From contig JAPFBR010000006.1 in NCBI GenBank assembly GCA_035798135.1, positions 62,001 to 126,000 of the forward strand: DNA of 64,000 nt, given 5' to 3'. Made by a program: the position numbers and the translations under genes. Below, piece after piece: positions 53,997 to 63,474 of this stretch. This stretch comes from Sediminicola sp035798135. GTDB taxonomy: Bacteria; Bacteroidota; Bacteroidia; Flavobacteriales; Flavobacteriaceae. The notes beneath the pieces were generated by a model. It had not been told where the DNA came from. It searched no databases and saw only the letters and a list, made by a program, of their open reading frames with translations. How positions within the stretch are numbered: the first letter of the stretch is position 1; every line of letters starts with the position of its first letter.

Positions 53997-56759
53997 TTAT
54001 TTAAAGGTGATTAGGAAGTTCGATATATTCTGATTCCCATCTATACTCAATTTTTTACGTAATCTATAACGATGTATCTCTACCCCTCTTGTTGATATAC
54101 CCATTAATGGTGCGATTTCCTTTGATGAATGGTTCATCTTTAAATATGCACAAAGTTTAAGATCCTTGGGTGTTAACTTTGGAAATGATTCCAATAATTT
54201 TTCAAAAAAGTCTTCATGTAATTCTTTGAAGTTTATTTCGAACCTTTTCCAATCATCGTCGTTATTTATAGAATCGTCCAATTTTGCAATAAAGGATTTG
54301 TATCTTTTTTGATTGTTAAATTTGTCCTTATTCAACAATAGGATACTCTTCAGTTCCAGTATTAACTCGTTCTTTTTGGTTACATTCAATATACTCCCGG
54401 CTAGTTCCTTTTGCTTTTGTCTTATCCCTTTGGCCAACTTTTCCTTTTCAAGTTCTTGCATCCTTTCTTCCTGCTCCTTTTGCAATCGGGTCAATAATTT
54501 TTCTTGTTCTTTATTTATTTTCCTACGATTGTATTTTCTGATCAAGAACAACATCAAGAAAATCAACAGTACATAGCCAACAATACTTAATTCTGACCAG
54601 TACCAAGGTGGTGCAATTTCAAAGGACACCACCAAGGGTAGTGATTTATTATTGTCAATATTGACCGTAAAAACGTTCAATGTATATGTTCCAAAAGGTA
54701 GATTTTGAAACCTTAGCGTCCCCTTATCCGTAAATTTAACTTGTTGTTCGGATCCTTTCAGCTCATAATAATAACGGGGTTGAACTAGAATAGGAGAAGC
54801 TACCTGTATTGTGATTTCTCTGGAGGGTTTAAAGCCAATTGAAATCGGCTCATTATAGATAGTATACAAGGAATCCTGCGCCTTTAAAAAACTTAACTTT
54901 GGTGCTGGTATTTCATTGGTTTCTAAATTCCTTTTTAATTTTTTTAGATTTATTTTACCAAAACCGTCCCCTAAAGTAAAATAATAGATGGAATCATTCA
55001 ATTTAAAGACATTCTCCGAGTCTGGAACCAATCGCCTGACCATTTGATTCCCTGCGATCACCAATTTATCATTTTTCAGGTCGGTGTACGTTATTTCCTT
55101 ATTTTCATTATTATCGACAAACCAAAAATGGTTTTCGTCATAATGCACCAAATCCTTGTTGACATAAGGTCCAAATTCTGTAAACTGAATAATTTTACCA
55201 AGAATAGGGTCGTATTTAAACCATTTTCCATCACTGCGAATTACGATTTGATTTTTAATGTTATATAATTTAACATTATAATTATTAGGAATTTCCTCTT
55301 GATCGAACAATTGAATATCCTCTTTTTTAATTTCGCTATAATTCTTGTCTATTTTGACCCTATAGAGACCTTTATAAGGATGTGCCACCCAAAGGATATT
55401 CCCATTTTCAAAACACAGTTGCTTTATAGGGAAATTTAGCCCTGGAACTCCTATTGCCTTCCAATCCCCATTAATCTCTTTTTCATAGCGCACAATCCCG
55501 TTATATGTGCCCTGTAGATAGGCAGACTTCCTTTCCGGAATTCTAACCATGGCATATCCTCCCGATAATTTAAAAATGGCTTCGAATTTATCCTTATCTA
55601 TTAGATAAGTGCCAGAATTATGTCCACAGAAAAGTTCATCTCCAATGACCTGTAAATCCCAGACATGCCCTTGGGATCCCTTCACAAATTTAAGTTCATC
55701 ATTCGCGAAATAATAAACTCCGGTATTACTGCCCAAAAACAAAGTCCCTTTATTAAAAGCCATGTCATAAACGGTCCCCAAGACGCCAGTATGATCAGTA
55801 TAATATGCTATTGGCGTATCCAATTGAATACGATCTATACCATTATCCAACCCTATCCATAATTGTCCCATTAATTCAATCATGGATAGGACCGTATTGT
55901 TTTGCAGACCTGTCTCTCTATTGATATTTTCTACTTTTTCTGTAGTGCTATCATAGAGATAAATACCGCGCTTGATTGTTCCAAATGCTATCTTGCCATT
56001 GGACAGTTTGATGATCTTATTAAGTTGATGTAGATTTAGAAGTGGGGTCAATTGGGGCGCCCAAGTGACAAGCTCATTGTTCTTCCAAAGAAAGCATCCT
56101 TTTTGCTTTGTTCCTATGAGGAGCCCATCCTTTATTTGAACAAGATCCACGATATTGCCGCCTTCCAGTTTTGCTTTATCAATTAATGGGATTAGTTCAT
56201 TTTGTTGGAGTTTGTATATTCCACTATCATTAACCGAAACCAATAATTCACCCTTAAAATCAACAATATTAGTAACTACCGCATGTGGATTAATTACTTG
56301 GATTTTATTCTCGTGGTATCTGTAAATTCTGGAAAAAGATCTAAAATATACGCTATCGCCACTTGGGACTATCTGCCAAAATTCTTCACTATTAAAGGTG
56401 TGGCCGGTAATTAAATGAGTGAGAGAATAATATTCCAACGAACCCTTATCATTTTTTTTCCAGTACCCAAATTCTTCATAGGAGCCAGTAAATATTTTGT
56501 CCGCTAGTATAACAACAGAACGAATAACGGTCTTATTTGGTAATCTATATAGATTCCATTGCTCCCCATTAAAATGAAGCAGCCCCTTATTGTTAGCAAC
56601 AAACAGCTCCCCGTCATCGTTAATAGATAGACCCCAATTTTGGCTTGCAGCGTTGTATTCAAAAATGGGATAATTAAAGATCGGTGGCAACAACTCCTGC
56701 CCTCCTAAGCAAATAGGCATTCCAATAGTAAGAAGAAGCAACAATAATCTCAATTTCAT
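53997..56759 (-). CDS. Membrane-anchored propeller/Y_Y_Y/LuxR-HTH transcription regulator
   Basis: A 920-residue one-component regulator. Signal-like N-terminus (residues 1-20); a large periplasmic sensor of beta-propeller 'two-component regulator propeller' repeats to about 630; a Y_Y_Y domain (about 640-715, with RYYYELKG); one transmembrane helix at about 725-741; a charged coiled coil to about 790; and a LuxR-type helix-turn-helix at about 862-920 (LTPKDLKLCAYLKMNHSSKEIA, key residues at 862-883; GVEIHRYRLRKKL). It has the sensor layout of hybrid two-component PUL regulators but no kinase or receiver, so it must bind DNA from the membrane, as SusR-like proteins do. It precedes the PUL by 246 bp in the same direction and is its likely activator. 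Confidence 0.9.
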   Translation of the reverse strand: MKLRLLLLLLTIGMPICLGGQELLPPIFNYPIFEYNAASQNWGLSINDDGELFVANNKGLLHFNGEQWNLYRLPNKTVIRSVVILADKIFTGSYEEFGYWKKNDKGSLEYYSLTHLITGHTFNSEEFWQIVPSGDSVYFRSFSRIYRYHENKIQVINPHAVVTNIVDFKGELLVSVNDSGIYKLQQNELIPLIDKAKLEGGNIVDLVQIKDGLLIGTKQKGCFLWKNNELVTWAPQLTPLLNLHQLNKIIKLSNGKIAFGTIKRGIYLYDSTTEKVENINRETGLQNNTVLSMIELMGQLWIGLDNGIDRIQLDTPIAYYTDHTGVLGTVYDMAFNKGTLFLGSNTGVYYFANDELKFVKGSQGHVWDLQVIGDELFCGHNSGTYLIDKDKFEAIFKLSGGYAMVRIPERKSAYLQGTYNGIVRYEKEINGDWKAIGVPGLNFPIKQLCFENGNILWVAHPYKGLYRVKIDKNYSEIKKEDIQLFDQEEIPNNYNVKLYNIKNQIVIRSDGKWFKYDPILGKIIQFTEFGPYVNKDLVHYDENHFWFVDNNENKEITYTDLKNDKLVIAGNQMVRRLVPDSENVFKLNDSIYYFTLGDGFGKINLKKLKRNLETNEIPAPKLSFLKAQDSLYTIYNEPISIGFKPSREITIQVASPILVQPRYYYELKGSEQQVKFTDKGTLRFQNLPFGTYTLNVFTVNIDNNKSLPLVVSFEIAPPWYWSELSIVGYVLLIFLMLFLIRKYNRRKINKEQEKLLTRLQKEQEERMQELEKEKLAKGIRQKQKELAGSILNVTKKNELILELKSILLLNKDKFNNQKRYKSFIAKLDDSINNDDDWKRFEINFKELHEDFFEKLLESFPKLTPKDLKLCAYLKMNHSSKEIAPLMGISTRGVEIHRYRLRKKLSIDGNQNISNFLITFK

Positions 56760-57174
56760 ATCTACTTAAAATTTCAGGTAGTGATTCTGGTAAAAGTAAA
56801 TAAAACTATATTATTGTAAGCCCCTTGTTGTTTGATTATCCAAGAGAAACCAAGATCACCAATCACAGTGAAACACGCTGACCTATTTTTTTATACTTCA
56901 GCCACTAAACATGTTGGACCCGAAAAATACAACAAAGGATATGGCATTAACTTTGGAGCATTATCTAGAAATCATCTTTGTAGAAACACTTAAAGCTTTA
57001 TAGGGTTGTAAGGGTGAGTTTCTTATTCAAACACTATTCCATAAAACGTTCATTTTATGAAACTACTTTCAATATAAATGTTGCTACCAAAATACAAATG
57101 GAGTGGGTGTATTTAACCGTCCTACTTATAAACGCCCAATAGGTTGGGTATAATTATCAGAAAACTTACCAATA
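56760..57174. other. Intergenic region with one small unproven ORF
   Basis: 415 AT-rich bases between two minus-strand genes. The only open stretch of note is 56911-57003 on the plus strand (30 codons from ATG to TAG), without a recognisable family or promoter. No terminator or exact promoter element was found. Confidence 0.35.
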
Positions 57175-60100
57175 TTAAATTGGCGATTGAGATTGTTTAA
57201 TAGGGAGAATCAGATGGAAACTAGCTCCTCCACCTATCTTCGACACAGCATATACCTCACCATTATGGTTATCTGTTATTTTTTTCACCAATGAGAGGCC
57301 AATGCCTGTTCCTCTATGTTCGAGGGATTGGCGTAGGCGTTGGAAAATAACAAATATTTGCTCCCCATATTTCTGGTCAAACCCAATCCCATTATCATTT
57401 ACTATTATTTCCTGGTAAGATAATTCCGGGGAGAGCGAAGGATATTTTTTGACCTCCTCAGCTGTTAATGCTCGTGATGATATTTTTATTATCGGTGTAA
57501 CATTTGGTTTCGTAAATTTAATGGCATTACCGATAAGGTTGGTCAAAAGCTGGTTGATTTGCACGGGTAAACACTCCAATACTGGTAGCTCGCCTATTTC
57601 AAATTGCACACCTTTTTCTTCTATTACCACTTCATAGTCGGAAATAATATCCTTCATGATGTCGTTGATGTCGGCTATCTCGAACATGCCCCCATAATGG
57701 GTAAGACTGGAGTATTCAAGCAGACCCTTGATAAGGCCCGACATTCTTTCGGCAGAGGATATTATTTTTTCGAGAATTTCGATATCCTCAGCAGATCGGG
57801 ACTCTCCCCTCTCAATCATACGGTCGGAAAATATCATTATTTTTCGGAGCGGCTCCTGCAGGTCATGGCTGGCTACATACACATATCGATCCAACTGGCG
57901 ATTGGTCTTTGTGAGTTCAGCTATGACGTCCTTATAGCCTTGGGTCTTTTTTCTTTCAGTGATGTCTTCCATCGATAGGAGGATCAACTTATCAGCATCT
58001 TTCTCCTGCTTGATCTGCCTTGAATTGAACATAAACGAGCGTACAATATCTGAAGGGTACTTGATATTAATTTCCTCGTCCACGATACGCTCTTTTTTGG
58101 GAAGAATTTTCTCTAGCAGGGAACGTAGTTCGGTATTTTTCCAAAGGCCCATCTGAATTTCAAAAAAAGACTTGCCCACTATTTCCCCTTCCTCCACATC
58201 AAATTTCTTATAGAAGGCTGTACTGGCGATCTGTATTTGAAAATCTTTTTGCAGTACCACAAAGGGTTCACGCAGCGTTGCGATGACCCCATCAAGAAGG
58301 TACAATGTATGGTTTTGTTCTTCCTGTTTCTCCAGGAGTTCACGGTTCGTAATGATCAGTTCCTCGTTGGTGGACTGAAGTTCTTCCCTGGAAGTTTCCA
58401 GTTCCTCATTAAGACTCTGCATCTCCTCGTTGGTGCTTTGCATTTCCTCGTTGGTGCTCTGAAGTTCCTCATTGTACGCCTCCTGTTCCTCGGTAATCCT
58501 GCGCATGTCTTCCCGAGATTGTTCCAACTCATTCTCCAAGGCTGCATTTTGCTGATGTACATGATTTTTTGCCGACATGGTGAAAGACGATTTCAACTTT
58601 TTCCAGGTCCTTGCCAAAAAGGAAGTAGCCGCAGATTTATTTTGAAAGAGGATCAAAAAGTGGGGATCAACCGTATCGATCAACGGAATGATTTCGATAG
58701 TAGCCAAGAACTGTTCCCCGTTATGATTTAAGGGAATCCCCTCTTTTATAACCGACTTCTGGGACGCTTTGGCCTTGTGCAGGGCACTGCGCAATTCAAA
58801 GGCCAATTCCTTTCGCACCATTTTCATCAGTTCATGGGAGGGCTTCCCAATGGAAGGTTCCAAAAATGGGACAACGCTACCGTTGATATGTACCACTTCC
58901 ATATGTTCATCAACAATAACACTTACTGGAGTATATTTTGAGATCAGGATGCTTTCCGCGCTTTTTCTAAAATCCTTTTTGGCTGTCTTCAAAGATGGTA
59001 TTGCCCCCATATTGGAATTTAAACTATTTTTGTTCTGTTTTGAAGAAACATGGACAAAACGGCCAGGACCGGACTTGCGCGAATAGATTTTCCCAGATTT
59101 GGAAAGCGGTACGAACAGGTCCGAAGTTGTCCCGGTGGACTCCGATCTGCCCAATAGCAAAAATCCATCTTCCCTTAACGCATAGTGAAACGTGGTGAGC
59201 GCCTTTTTTTGAAGTATGGGGTCCAGATAAATGAGAACATTTCGGCAGCTTACCATGGCTAAATTCCCAAAGGGCGGGTCCTGAAGGAAATTATGGGTAG
59301 CGAACACAATGTTATCACGCAGAGACTTCAACACTTTATAGTTCCCATCAATTTTAGTGAAATAGGTATCGAGTTGTTTTTTTGAAAGAGGTTCCACCTC
59401 ACTATTGCTGTATACGCCGTCACGTGCTTTCTTTATAGCAGCTTCCGAGATATCGGTCGCAAATATCTGAATCTTTGCCCGGTTCAAGTCGCCCCCTCCC
59501 TGAAGTCCACCCAATTTGTCCAAAAGGGAGATGGCCAGTGAATAGACCTCTTCCCCTGTGGCGCATGCAGCGACCCAGATGCGGATTGGGTCGGTCCGGT
59601 TTTCCAAGAGCTTGGAAAAGACTGACTCACTTAGTTCATCGAAAACTTCCGGGTCCCGAAAAAAAGAAGTGACTTTTATCAGAAGATCATGGAAAAGCGC
59701 TTCCTGTTCGATACGGCTTTCACTAAGAAATCCTAGATAATCCCTATGTGCCTCAATCTGATTTATAGCAATTCTCCGGTCGATACGTCTAAGTATGGTT
59801 GGCTCTTTATAGTAACTGAAATCGACCCCGCTGTGCTGTTGCACCACTGAGAGGATTTCTTTAAGCCCATTTGCACCCATTTTATTTTTTTCACTGTTTG
59901 CAGTAATTGCATTGGTTCCGGAAAGGGAATGGATATTTATGATCTTTGCGGGAATTTCCTCAACCGGCAAGACAAAATCAACCACCCCCGAATCTATGGC
60001 ATTCTTTGGCATTCCGTCCCATGCCGCAGTTTTCGGGTCCTCCGCAAATGTAATGCCATCTTGATCCTTTATGTCGCGCAGCCCCAAAGTGCCGTCGCTC

Positions 60101-60501
60101 GCAGTACCGGAGAGGACTACACCAACTGCAAGAGGGCCATGAACCCGCGCAAGGGAACTAAAGAAAACATCTATGGGCATGTTGATGCCTTCCTTTTTAC
60201 GGGGCTTAAGTCTCAATGAGTAGTCTATGACCTCCAGCATTTGGTTTTCGGGAATGACATAGATATTATTTGGTTCGATCTGGCAATCATTTAATATTTC
60301 ATTCACCGGGATAAGAGTGACCTTAGAAAGTATTTCGGGAAGTATACTATCATGTGAAGGGGAAAGGTGCTGAACAAGTATATAGGCCATTCCGGAGTTT
60401 ACGGGAATGGCTTTTAGGAATTTCTGAAAGGAAACAATCCCGCCTGCCGATGCTCCGACGCCAATTATTGGAAATTTCTTATGGGTTATGATTGATGCCA
60501 T
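57175..60501 (-). CDS. CheB-CheR-PAS-histidine kinase fusion protein
   Basis: A 1108-residue cytoplasmic fusion protein. Order: CheB methylesterase-like domain (about 10-190; GVGASAGGIVSF with the catalytic Ser, QHLSPSHDS, and SGTASDGTLG with the Asp); CheR methyltransferase (about 205-470; RRIDRRIAI, VAACATGEEVYSLA, NVLIYLD); a degenerate PAS; a long coiled coil (about 650-735) of EELQSTN-type heptads; a PAS (about 740-860); and a kinase with H-box ASHDLQEPLRK, N-box NLIGNAIKF, and GTGIGLSLV. There is no receiver and no receiver of its own in CheB. Such fusions are found in many non-chemotactic bacteria; their target is mostly unknown. No chemoreceptor or response regulator gene is nearby. 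Confidence 0.92.
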   Translation of the reverse strand: MASIITHKKFPIIGVGASAGGIVSFQKFLKAIPVNSGMAYILVQHLSPSHDSILPEILSKVTLIPVNEILNDCQIEPNNIYVIPENQMLEVIDYSLRLKPRKKEGINMPIDVFFSSLARVHGPLAVGVVLSGTASDGTLGLRDIKDQDGITFAEDPKTAAWDGMPKNAIDSGVVDFVLPVEEIPAKIINIHSLSGTNAITANSEKNKMGANGLKEILSVVQQHSGVDFSYYKEPTILRRIDRRIAINQIEAHRDYLGFLSESRIEQEALFHDLLIKVTSFFRDPEVFDELSESVFSKLLENRTDPIRIWVAACATGEEVYSLAISLLDKLGGLQGGGDLNRAKIQIFATDISEAAIKKARDGVYSNSEVEPLSKKQLDTYFTKIDGNYKVLKSLRDNIVFATHNFLQDPPFGNLAMVSCRNVLIYLDPILQKKALTTFHYALREDGFLLLGRSESTGTTSDLFVPLSKSGKIYSRKSGPGRFVHVSSKQNKNSLNSNMGAIPSLKTAKKDFRKSAESILISKYTPVSVIVDEHMEVVHINGSVVPFLEPSIGKPSHELMKMVRKELAFELRSALHKAKASQKSVIKEGIPLNHNGEQFLATIEIIPLIDTVDPHFLILFQNKSAATSFLARTWKKLKSSFTMSAKNHVHQQNAALENELEQSREDMRRITEEQEAYNEELQSTNEEMQSTNEEMQSLNEELETSREELQSTNEELIITNRELLEKQEEQNHTLYLLDGVIATLREPFVVLQKDFQIQIASTAFYKKFDVEEGEIVGKSFFEIQMGLWKNTELRSLLEKILPKKERIVDEEINIKYPSDIVRSFMFNSRQIKQEKDADKLILLSMEDITERKKTQGYKDVIAELTKTNRQLDRYVYVASHDLQEPLRKIMIFSDRMIERGESRSAEDIEILEKIISSAERMSGLIKGLLEYSSLTHYGGMFEIADINDIMKDIISDYEVVIEEKGVQFEIGELPVLECLPVQINQLLTNLIGNAIKFTKPNVTPIIKISSRALTAEEVKKYPSLSPELSYQEIIVNDNGIGFDQKYGEQIFVIFQRLRQSLEHRGTGIGLSLVKKITDNHNGEVYAVSKIGGGASFHLILPIKQSQSPI

Positions 60502-60873
60502 TTTAGCGATGTCAGATTTATAAATATAAAGGTAATCTATAAAATTGGCAACATTGGTCCATCAATACTAATAATAGCCTATATATAATTGAATAAATGC
60601 TGTTGGATATAAAAACCAACCAAACCCATATCCTTGTCAAAAATGACGCCTACAATATTGATTTGTTTTTATAGACCCTTGAAAAATGTATTCCAAAGGC
60701 GGAATGCCATAGCGCAAACAACTATAAGAAAACACAGGATATATTTCTTATTAATGAAGACTGAACTTATCATTGAGAAATAGGCCCGTAAATTTCTATT
60801 TAGTATCTAAAAAGAATGGTTCGAGAATAAAATCCAACAATAATATCATACAAAATTTAAAAGATATCTAAAC
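60502..60873. other. Intergenic region, nothing recognised
   Basis: About 370 AT-rich bases between the kinase start and the tRNA terminator. No coding ORF on either strand, no exact TAnnTTTG for the kinase gene (closest TACCTTTA on the minus strand, without a spaced TTG). Confidence 0.4.
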
Positions 60874-60900
60874 AAAAAAACCCCCTGAATATCAGAGGGT
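60874..60900 (-). terminator. Terminator of the tRNA operon
   Basis: On the minus strand a 9-bp stem ACCCTCTGA/TCAGGGGGT (one T-G pair) with a 3-base loop, followed by seven T. It lies just after tRNA-Arg. Confidence 0.85.
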
Positions 60901-60907
60901 CGTCTTG

Positions 60908-60981
<74 letters not shown>

Positions 60982-60985
60982 ATTG

Positions 60986-61060
60986 TCGGGGTGGCAGGAT
61001 TCGAACCTGCGACCTCCTGCTCCCAAAGCAGGCGCGATAACCGGGCTACGCTACACCCCG
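60986..61060 (-). tRNA. tRNA-Pro (anticodon TGG)
   Basis: 75 bases. Acceptor stem CGGGGTG/CACCCCG with discriminator A, a D-arm with the GTAGCGTAGCC start typical of tRNA-Pro, anticodon loop TTTGGGA, and T-arm GGTTCGAATCC. Four bases separate it from tRNA-Arg. CCA not encoded. Confidence 0.95.
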
Positions 61061-61111
61061 AAAAACGACAATGTGGATATGTCAAAAGTAAAAATCAAAA
61101 AATCAAAAAAG

Positions 61112-61195
61112 CGGAGAGACAGGGACTCGAACCCTGGCGACAGTTACCCGTCGACAGATTAGCAATCTGCTCCGTTACCACTCCGGCACCTCTCC
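61112..61195 (-). tRNA. tRNA-Ser (anticodon GCT)
   Basis: 84 bases, class II tRNA with a variable arm (CGACGGGTAACTGTCG). Acceptor stem GGAGAGG/TCTCTCC with discriminator G; anticodon loop TTGCTAA; T-arm GGTTCGAGTCC. First of the three tRNAs, about 30 bases after the predicted transcription start. Confidence 0.95.
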
Positions 61196-61232
61196 AATAA
61201 TCTTTAAGATCGCGCATATAAAAATGCGGTTG

Positions 61233-61263
61233 CAAATGTACTTTTTCATATCCTAGAACGCAA
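61233..61263 (-). promoter_or_regulatory. Promoter of the tRNA operon (TTG-N20-TACATTTG)
   Basis: On the minus strand TTG (61263-61261), a 20-base spacer and TACATTTG (61240-61233), a full Bacteroidota consensus. Transcription should start near 61226 and read tRNA-Ser, -Pro and -Arg. Confidence 0.7.
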
Positions 61264-61308
61264 CTATTTTTTAAATTTTTTTATCGAAATATTTTTACCC
61301 CTAAAATC

Positions 61309-63354
61309 CTATTCGGGGTACTCAACCCTAAGGTGGTAGATATTAATGAGTTTCTGTTTCAATACCTTCTTAATGGTCTCTATTTCTTTGAAGGTAATAT
61401 TGGCATTTAAAAACTGATTTGCATTCATTTGGCCAGAAATGATCTTATCCACAAATTCATCAATGATCAAAAAAGTAGGGTTTTTTAGACTTTTGGACGC
61501 CGCTTCTATGGAGTCGGCCATCATTAAAATAGCGGTTTCCTTTGAAAAAGGTATGGGTCCGGGATATCTAAAATCCTTTTCTAGTGTTCCCTCTTCCAAT
61601 TCCATTTGTTTTTTATAAAAATAGTAGACCAAGGTGGTACCATGATGTACCCTAATAAAGTCTATCACACGATCCGGAAGGTTGTTTTTTCTGGCAATCT
61701 CTACCCCTTCTATCACATGGTTTATAATGATCTTCGCACTGTCCAATGGTTGTAGCTCATCATGTGGGTTCACATTGGTAATCTGGTTTTCGGTGAAATA
61801 GGTGGGATTGTTCATTTTTCCAATATCATGATACAACGCCCCTACCCTGACCAACATGGCATTGGCCCCAATTTCATTTGCTGCCGCCTCGGCCAAATTA
61901 GCCACCTGTAGGGAATGGTGAAAGGTCCCTGGGGCCTTATTGGACAGTTCCTTTAAAAGCTTGGAATTGGTATCTGACATTTCTAACAGGGAAACATCTG
62001 AGACCAAGCCAAAGATTTTTTCATAGATATAGATCAAAGGCTGAACAAATAGGGTGATCATCCCATTCAACAAAAACAGCCCGAACACCAACCATTCAAT
62101 ATTATCCAAATTACCCTCGTGAATAATATGGAAGGCAAAATAACCTACCATATAAATAAGGGTAATCTCCATTACCGATATAAATAAATTGGCCCGTTTA
62201 TAAAGTTCGGATACCGTTAGAATAGTAACGATACCCGCCATGATCTGAAGAAATATATATTCAAAACTATTGGGAACAACAAATCCCAATATGAGCACGG
62301 TAAGCACATGTACAAACAACCCCAAGCGTGCATCAAAGAAGGTCTTTATTATCAGGGGGAGAATGCATAAAGGAACCACAAAAACATAGGTTTCGTCATA
62401 TTTTACCACTAAAGTGGTCACAAATACCATCAGTAAAATATTAAAAAAGATAAAGGTGACCTTGGTATTGTTTTTAAAAGTTATCGACCTATATTTTTTT
62501 AAGAACAACAAGAGCATCAATAAGACCAATGCCACTAAAACCGTATACCCAAAAAGGATAAAATAATAGTTGTTGGCTGCCCATAATTCAGATTCATATT
62601 CCTCTTTTAGGGATTTAAGGATCTTAAAATTCTCCGCCTCCACAACTTCCCCCTTAACTATAATGAGTTTCCCCTCATCTATATTGCCCCTGGTACTGGA
62701 TAGTTCCGAAAACTCATTCTCAAGTTCCTTTTGCGATAGATTTTCATCATAAAATACGTTGGGTTTTATGACATTGAAAAACAGTTCTTGGAATTGAGAG
62801 GAAAAAGCACTTAGTCCTCTACTTCTTAAATCTCGATCAACAAGATCTGCTATATCCTGAAGTTTATAAAAATCATCAAAATTAAGTTTTCGTGCCTCAT
62901 TGCCCTTAACCAGATAAAGGCTACTCTTGGTTGTCATTCCAGTAGACCTAAGGACCCCGTTGGCGTAGATTTCATCAAGAATTTCATTACCTACCTTCTT
63001 TAAGGAAGTAAATTGGCCCATCTTTAATTTGTATCCCGCAAAAATGGTATCGAATTTCCTTTCAAAAGCATAGTAGACTTCTTTTTCTAAGTCTTCATCA
63101 AAAGCGTAATAATCGACAAGGTCATTCTGTATGGCCAGCTTTTCCTTGGCAATTTCCTCATCCGTTTTCTTGATGGAAAAATCAAATGGTGCATATAAAT
63201 TATCATACTGCCAAGGTTTCCCTTTTTGGAACTCGTACTTAAACTTACCTCCTTTAGGGAAAAAGGATACGACCAGAAAAATTGAAAGTGCATATAAAAT
63301 ATACTTATATATGAGTGATTGATTTTTATAAAGCCGATCTAAAAATTTCCTCAT
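61309..63354 (-). CDS. 7TM-HD family phosphohydrolase (PgpH-like)
   Basis: A 681-residue inner-membrane protein: N-terminal helix (YILYALSIFLVVSFF), extracytoplasmic 7TMR-HD domain (about 40-255), seven helices over about 265-450, and a cytoplasmic HD domain. The HD domain has HHSLQVANLAEAAA and the metal motif LYHDIGKMNNP, then a later HHGTT. Homologous PgpH enzymes hydrolyse cyclic di-AMP to pApA; that activity is a good inference, not shown by sequence alone. The start is the ATG at 63354; the TTG at 63375 would add seven residues and lies beyond the candidate -7 element. It is divergent from the thiolase gene. Confidence 0.92.
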   Translation of the reverse strand: MRKFLDRLYKNQSLIYKYILYALSIFLVVSFFPKGGKFKYEFQKGKPWQYDNLYAPFDFSIKKTDEEIAKEKLAIQNDLVDYYAFDEDLEKEVYYAFERKFDTIFAGYKLKMGQFTSLKKVGNEILDEIYANGVLRSTGMTTKSSLYLVKGNEARKLNFDDFYKLQDIADLVDRDLRSRGLSAFSSQFQELFFNVIKPNVFYDENLSQKELENEFSELSSTRGNIDEGKLIIVKGEVVEAENFKILKSLKEEYESELWAANNYYFILFGYTVLVALVLLMLLLFLKKYRSITFKNNTKVTFIFFNILLMVFVTTLVVKYDETYVFVVPLCILPLIIKTFFDARLGLFVHVLTVLILGFVVPNSFEYIFLQIMAGIVTILTVSELYKRANLFISVMEITLIYMVGYFAFHIIHEGNLDNIEWLVFGLFLLNGMITLFVQPLIYIYEKIFGLVSDVSLLEMSDTNSKLLKELSNKAPGTFHHSLQVANLAEAAANEIGANAMLVRVGALYHDIGKMNNPTYFTENQITNVNPHDELQPLDSAKIIINHVIEGVEIARKNNLPDRVIDFIRVHHGTTLVYYFYKKQMELEEGTLEKDFRYPGPIPFSKETAILMMADSIEAASKSLKNPTFLIIDEFVDKIISGQMNANQFLNANITFKEIETIKKVLKQKLINIYHLRVEYPE

Positions 63355-63372
63355 ATGTCTTGGTATCTCCAC

Positions 63373-63380
63373 CAAAAATA
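63373..63380 (-). promoter_or_regulatory. Candidate -7 element of the 7TM-HD gene
   Basis: TATTTTTG on the minus strand matches TAnnTTTG; there is no TTG at the usual upstream distance. It would give a leader of about 12 bases. Confidence 0.3.
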
Positions 63381-63474
63381 GAAAAATATATATTTAAAAA
63401 AGGCTTTTGACCCGAGAACCATGTTCTTTGCACTTTAATTTATTAATTTCGCAATATCATTTATAAAAAGAGAC

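Noticed and set aside
58237..58731. 164-residue ORF antisense to the CheB-CheR kinase gene
   Set aside because: Its repetitive Leu/Phe pattern is the complement of the coiled-coil repeats, not a protein family.
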